DNA of 64,000 nt, taken from NCBI RefSeq assembly GCF_030027245.1, contig NZ_JASERT010000001.1, positions 517,001 to 581,000 on the forward strand, written 5' to 3'. The stretch is from Asticcacaulis sp. EMRT-3 (GTDB lineage: Bacteria > Pseudomonadota > Alphaproteobacteria > Caulobacterales > Caulobacteraceae). Both the position numbers and the translations under genes were made by a program. The stretch's first letter is position 1; each line of letters begins with the position of its first letter. Positions 63,853 through 64,000 of this stretch are shown one piece after another. Under the pieces are notes generated by a model. It did not search any database and had not been told where the DNA came from. It worked only from the letters and a program-made list of their open reading frames with translations.

Positions 63853-64000
63853 GCTGTTTCGCCGACGCGAACGCTGCCGAAGCGCCAGCGGCCCAGTTTT
63901 TTGCCGAGATCGAGCAGCAGGTCTTCCGGTTTTTTCGGCAGTTTGGCCTTGAACTTTTCAAACGCCATGACCTGTTCGATATTGCGCGCGATCTGGGCGG
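63849..64000 (-). CDS. 3' end of an unidentified gene (cut by window end)
   Basis: Only the last 49 codons are in the window. The readable tail is AQIARNIEQVMAFEKFKAKL then PKKPEDLLLDLGKKLGRWRF and GSVRVGETA, basic and helical. The stop TGA overlaps the next ATG. The remaining protein lies beyond the window and cannot be identified from this part. Linked to the possible metal-handling set. Confidence 0.5.
   Translation of the reverse strand, partial: AQIARNIEQVMAFEKFKAKLPKKPEDLLLDLGKKLGRWRFGSVRVGETA

Overview
The window looks like chromosomal DNA from an alphaproteobacterium of the Caulobacterales, plausibly Asticcacaulis or a close relative; the genus is an inference. Evidence seen: GC-rich coding DNA throughout, the flagellin regulators FlbT and FlaF beside two TPR-glycosyltransferases of FlmG type, ClpS followed by ClpA, an ErpA-Dgt pair, and split glycine-tRNA synthetase (GlyQ/GlyS). 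No rRNA, tRNA, CRISPR array, prophage or intact insertion sequence was recognised.

Layout. 1-5 kb: clpS and clpA (N-degron proteolysis), then an AT-rich, probably acquired OLD-type ATPase/TOPRIM gene. 5-9.3 kb: a luciferase-like monooxygenase convergent with an FMN reductase, glutathione peroxidase, a LacI regulator and RluA. 9.3-18 kb: a PhoD-like remnant, a 2-hydroxyacid dehydrogenase, envelope sugar genes (two GT87-like membrane proteins, a DPM1-GtrA fusion, a GT2 enzyme), two secreted glycine/tyrosine-rich proteins and an RNA methyltransferase. 18-28 kb: a soluble lytic transglycosylase, a divergent uracil-DNA glycosylase, ETF:ubiquinone oxidoreductase, a TPR protein coupled to ispE, DUF6157 and AmpG. 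28-35 kb: glyQ, glyS, ppdK. 35-39.7 kb: an OmpA-like protein, a 31-residue membrane peptide and an HHH protein as one unit, then an NrtR-like regulator with an HD nucleotidase, and a tandem universal stress protein. 39.7-44.2 kb: flagellar block. 44-54.7 kb: MATE pump, SDR, DUF429-like, Gfo/Idh, NnrU, two paralogous anchored proteins, XthA, ErpA, Dgt and FAH-family hydrolase. 54.7-64 kb: a small ORF with a terminator, MFS, OsmC, GT39, Old Yellow Enzyme, GH31, and a Met-rich outer-membrane/periplasmic set cut by the window end.

The most striking feature is the non-coding architecture. Three genes (clpS, ppdK, flaF) are followed by one or two extra copies of their own 3' ends, including the stop codon. 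Several palindromic element families sit between genes: TAGAGC-ended elements, one of which supplies the stop codons of two convergent genes; CTCCTCCCC elements, one of which supplies the glyS Shine-Dalgarno while half of another is embedded in frame inside glyS; and CCACGGA/CCACAGA inverted-repeat elements. Tandem 118-bp and 113-bp palindromic units follow etfD and precede the Old Yellow Enzyme gene. Functions are assigned by reading protein sequences for family motifs; no database search was possible.
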